Positions 61,368-64,000 of a stretch of DNA of 64,000 bases are shown here, in pieces. How positions within the stretch are numbered: the stretch's first letter is position 1; every line of letters begins with the position of its first letter. The notes under the pieces were generated by a model. That model was not told the origin of the DNA and ran no database searches. It saw only the letters and a program-made list of their open reading frames with translations. The stretch comes from Nothophaeocryptopus gaeumannii (taxonomy: Eukaryota; Ascomycota; Dothideomycetes; Mycosphaerellales; Mycosphaerellaceae). Location: positions 1,116,001-1,180,000 of the forward strand of contig JASISA010000009.1 of assembly GCA_031771865.1 (NCBI GenBank), in the 5' to 3' direction. The position numbers and the translations under genes were made by a program.

Positions 61368-61721
61368 AGAGATGCATTGCAAAGGGCTGGAAAATGAGTG
61401 GAAAATGACTGTGATAGGGCATTGGGTAATAATGCTTGATGAATGGAGTTCATGTGTCGTCTTCTTTCTTATTCTTGCTCAGGCTTACTTATCAAGACGT
61501 GACATCTTCCACTTCGTCGAAGACAAAGCCTACCTCACAGTCAACTCGGCCATGGAGTAACATGCAGCACCGTCTCCACCTGGACTTGACTGGATAGCAT
61601 ATCGAAGAAGCTGTACAGCGGATACATTGGACTACGAACGGACAAGCGTGAAGCCGAGGATGGCTTTGACCAAGTGCAGTCGTTTGGCCCCACATCCTCT
61701 CACTGAAGACCGACCTCTGCG
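61368..61721. other. Intergenic region
   Basis: No gene is seen in these 350 bases, which probably hold the 3' UTR of the small secreted protein gene. Confidence 0.4.
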
Positions 61722-62147
61722 ATGGCCGGACTGATACCGACTCTTGACGGGCTCGGCAATGTGACCTTCATCAACAACCTCCTCTCATCCACCGGGGTCC
61801 TTCTCTCAATCCTCCCTGGACTTCTTCAGAATAGCAACAGCCTGATCGGTCTTCTCCCAACGCCCATCTTCCCTCCGTTCCTCGGGGGCTCGCAAGGCAT
61901 ACCGTGGGGCAACTTGACTGCTGGTGGAACTCATGTCTACGAAGAGACACCCACAACCGGCGTGACGAGATACTACAACTTCGAAGTAGCCACCCAGACT
62001 CTAGCTCCAAATGGCTCGTTGCGAGACCGAATGAAGACATTTTGTAAGTTTCCTGGTATTGCCACAAGTTCAGAAGCCACCAACGGTAACGAGAAGAAGA
62101 ATCGGTGCCGTCTATGGCGGAGAGAGCCGATTCCGAAGGAGCCCTAG
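61722..62147 (+). pseudogene. Laccase (multicopper oxidase) N-terminal fragment
   Basis: The open frame gives 141 residues. The first 105 match the start of ascomycete laccases, with a Leu/Pro-rich lead (LLSILPGLLQNSNSLIGLLP), then FLGGSQGIPWGNLTA, TPTTGVTRYYNFEVATQTLA and PNGSLRDRM. In an intact enzyme the next strand would carry the VNGQFPGP-type segment and then the copper-binding His motifs. Here only KFPG remains, in a poor context, and the sequence then becomes unrelated and stops at 62147. The signal peptide is also missing from the ATG onward. No further laccase sequence follows in the next 550 bases. I read it as a truncated remnant. A short unspliced gene of its own is the less likely alternative. 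Confidence 0.6.
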
Positions 62148-62702
62148 GTTCATAGAGCTATTCCTCGTGACAGGCATGATGTCTGGTATTCTGTAAGCTG
62201 ATTAGAATAAGATGCTTTCGAATTCGGGCGCGAAATCGATTTGGTTCCCAAGAATTCACCTCATCTCGGTCGATTGATGAGCAAATACATAGGTATGTAT
62301 TTTGCCTGTCCTTTCGGACAAAGTGTCGATCTTCTTCGTCCAAGCCGCATACAGATGACAAAGCTCCAAGCAGGTGCCTCATACGGCGAGAGCCTCGTAA
62401 TACGAGCCCATCGAAGCGCATGTGGACACAAGTCCGTTTGTGAACTGTACAGACCCTATCCGCATCGACATCGAATCCTACAGGAGCAGAGCAGAGGCGG
62501 CGCCCATTCCGCTCAGTCTGAAGCATGTTTGCCTTGGATTTTTGCGAGCTTTCGAGGCGCCGAAATCGTATTCGGGCCCGATGATTGATCGATATTGAAA
62601 CACATACAATGTTTCTGAACGATATATACCTAGCATTAGCACTCCTACCAGATCGATGAACAGAATACCAAGCAAATCATACGAAGATCAACAACCTTCA
62701 CC
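62148..62702. other. Intergenic region
   Basis: No gene is seen in these 555 bases. The last 60 form an A/C-rich leader (ATCAACAACCTTCACC) directly before the VOC gene start. Confidence 0.4.
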
Positions 62703-63302
62703 ATGTCTTCCACTACCTCACCACCAACCTTCGACAACCCCGGCAAAATCGTCACAAAACCAACGAAACTAGCCCATATCGTCCTCCGAACCAACAACCA
62801 CAAACGCCTCTCAACCTTCTACCAAAATTTTCTCTCCGCCACGGTGAACTTCTCCAATGAATTCATGGACCTCCTCACCTACGACTCCGAACACCACCGC
62901 ATCGGCATCATCAACATAGACAGTATCGGTCCCAAAGCAAAGGAGACTTGCGGCCTGGAGCACATCGCATTCACATATGCGAGTTTGACGGACATATGCA
63001 TGTCGTATTTGCAGAGGAAAGAAAATGGGATAGAACCGTTTTGGTGTGTTAACCATGGACCTACGACGAGTATGTATTATAAAGATTCGGACGGGAATAT
63101 AATCGAGACGCAGGTGGAGAATTTTGGAAGTGTGGAGGAGGCGGGAGAGTATATGAAGAGTGAGGAGTTTTTGACGAACCCGGTGGGAGTGGATATTGAG
63201 ATGGAGAGGTTGATTGAGAGGATTAAGGCGGGGGAGGATGAAGAGAGTTTGAAGAAGAGGCCGGAGAGTGGGAAGAGGAGTTTGGATAGTGTTCCTGCTT
63301 GA
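62703..63302 (+). CDS. VOC (glyoxalase/dioxygenase) superfamily protein
   Basis: A 199-residue protein with one vicinal-oxygen-chelate domain. Likely metal ligands are His in KLAHIVLRTNN, His in GLEHIAFTYAS, and Glu in DSDGNIIETQVEN. The pair of beta-alpha-beta units is complete, ending with YYKDSDGNIIETQ, as in ring-cleaving dioxygenases and related enzymes of fungi and bacteria. A helical, charged C-terminus follows (EMERLIERIKAGEDEESLKK). It is probably a soluble metalloenzyme for aromatic or other small substrates; the exact reaction is unknown. It is convergent with the SnoaL-like gene, whose stop lies 32 bases away. Confidence 0.85.
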   Translation: MSSTTSPPTFDNPGKIVTKPTKLAHIVLRTNNHKRLSTFYQNFLSATVNFSNEFMDLLTYDSEHHRIGIINIDSIGPKAKETCGLEHIAFTYASLTDICMSYLQRKENGIEPFWCVNHGPTTSMYYKDSDGNIIETQVENFGSVEEAGEYMKSEEFLTNPVGVDIEMERLIERIKAGEDEESLKKRPESGKRSLDSVPA

Positions 63303-63334
63303 TATGGGGAGGAAATTTGATGGTTTCTTGTTGC

Positions 63335-63841
63335 TTAGCTGCCTTCTGGGATGATTCTGAATGAGTCGTTGTCGACGCTGCCGAAGTCTGGATTGTACCA
63401 CTCATTGACTCTTGCGATGAACCATTTCTCTTCGCCCGTATCGGCATCCCGCTCACAGACCATATCGAAATCCACCCTGCCAGCCATTACGAACGTCTTC
63501 CCAGTTCCCTTCCTCATCGGCAAGTCTCCAGTGTTCGTACCTCTACCTTCGAACCGAATGCTGTATCTGACTTTGTCGCCGACGCCATTATTTTCAGCGC
63601 TGGAAGAAGGCGGCTGCCGCCATCGCTCGACGACCTCCATGATGAAGTCCGGGTTTACGTTTCGCCAAATAGCATGGTGCTTCGTCAAAGACTCGTGGCC
63701 GGTCCTCTTGAAGCTGAAAGCGTGGTCGGTATAAGTGCTTGTCGGTAAATAGAGTGCCACCCATGGCTCAGCGTCGTTTTGGGACCAGCCGGCAGCCCAC
63801 GCTGTTGCGAGGTCGTCCGGAGTTGTTGTCTTGAATGTCAT
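63335..63841 (-). CDS. SnoaL-like (NTF2-fold) protein
   Basis: A 168-residue protein with the NTF2-like SnoaL layout: TPDDLATAWAAGWSQNDAEP at the N-terminal helix, VALYLPTSTYTDHAFSFKRT with the pocket Asp-His, ESLTKHHAIWRNVNPDF, then strands RYSIRFEGRGTNTGDLPM and KTFVMAGRVDFDMVCERDAD, ending EEKWFIARVNEWYNP. The fold serves as polyketide cyclases, isomerases and ketosteroid-type enzymes; the substrate here is unknown. Together with the adjacent VOC gene it could handle an aromatic or polyketide compound, but the genes converge and are not co-transcribed. The start ATG at 63841 gives the complete domain. Confidence 0.8.
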   Translation of the reverse strand: MTFKTTTPDDLATAWAAGWSQNDAEPWVALYLPTSTYTDHAFSFKRTGHESLTKHHAIWRNVNPDFIMEVVERWRQPPSSSAENNGVGDKVRYSIRFEGRGTNTGDLPMRKGTGKTFVMAGRVDFDMVCERDADTGEEKWFIARVNEWYNPDFGSVDNDSFRIIPEGS

Positions 63842-64000
63842 GTTCCTGGTAAGTTGGCAATGTGTGGAGGCCGTGTTGTCCTCGTCAGACTTGATCTTGG
63901 TTCAGAATGACGATGCATTCGGACGGAGGCATCTGCGAAGTTTTTGTAGCAAACATGTATGTGCCAAGTACGGCCGCAATGCATTTTGAGAGGAACTTGG

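Noticed and set aside
1..64000. tRNA, rRNA, CRISPR arrays, complete transposons
   Set aside because: I looked for tRNA B-box sequence, regular spaced repeats and transposase or reverse-transcriptase motifs and found none.

Overview
The window is nuclear DNA of a filamentous ascomycete, most likely a Dothideomycete. The evidence is the fungal-only gene content (DASH subunit Dad4, NST1, Rho2, a CRF1/Ifh1-like factor, a Zn2Cys6 regulator), short GT-AG introns of about 50-100 bases with CTAAC/CTGAC-like branch sites, Kozak-type starts, and monocistronic genes on both strands. No rRNA, tRNA, CRISPR array or complete transposon was seen.

Layout. 1-6.2 kb: the 3' end of dad4, a large NST1-like gene and a four-exon Rho2-type GTPase. 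6.2-10.4 kb: a long gene-poor stretch with a possible decayed zinc-cluster regulator. 10.4-24.5 kb: a CRF1/Ifh1-like factor, several Ser/Pro-rich proteins of unknown function, a secreted GH30 glucanase and the mitochondrial enoyl reductase ETR1. 24.5-34.7 kb: an accessory-looking block with a broken gene for a secreted cysteine-repeat protein, a frame-broken membrane-protein gene, a DUF427 gene, one intact LPPELRNQIY (F-box-like) gene and a broken relative. 35-45 kb: a Zn2Cys6 factor, a membrane-anchored fucose-lectin propeller, an LEA-like repeat protein, a PHD-finger protein and a TMEM135-like membrane protein. 45-48.4 kb: an oligopeptide-transporter relic, a four-exon MAPEG gene and an alpha/beta-hydrolase relic. 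48.4-64 kb: a DUF676 lipase, a modular GH18 chitinase, a tannase/feruloyl esterase, a deaminase-fold protein, a small secreted Cys protein, a laccase N-terminal fragment, a VOC enzyme and a SnoaL-like protein.

Housekeeping genes (spindle attachment, morphogenesis, mitochondrial fatty-acid synthesis, lipid droplets) alternate with secreted carbohydrate- and phenolic-active proteins that suit a saprotrophic or plant-associated life. No single pathway cluster is evident.

The most unusual object is the locus at 26181-27574. Six copies of a C-x(4,6)-C-x3-W repeat follow a signal peptide and a Kex2-like site, but the gene is interrupted by stops and frame changes. Around it (25-48 kb, and again near 62 kb) there are more gene relics than expected, which points to recent gene loss or accessory DNA.
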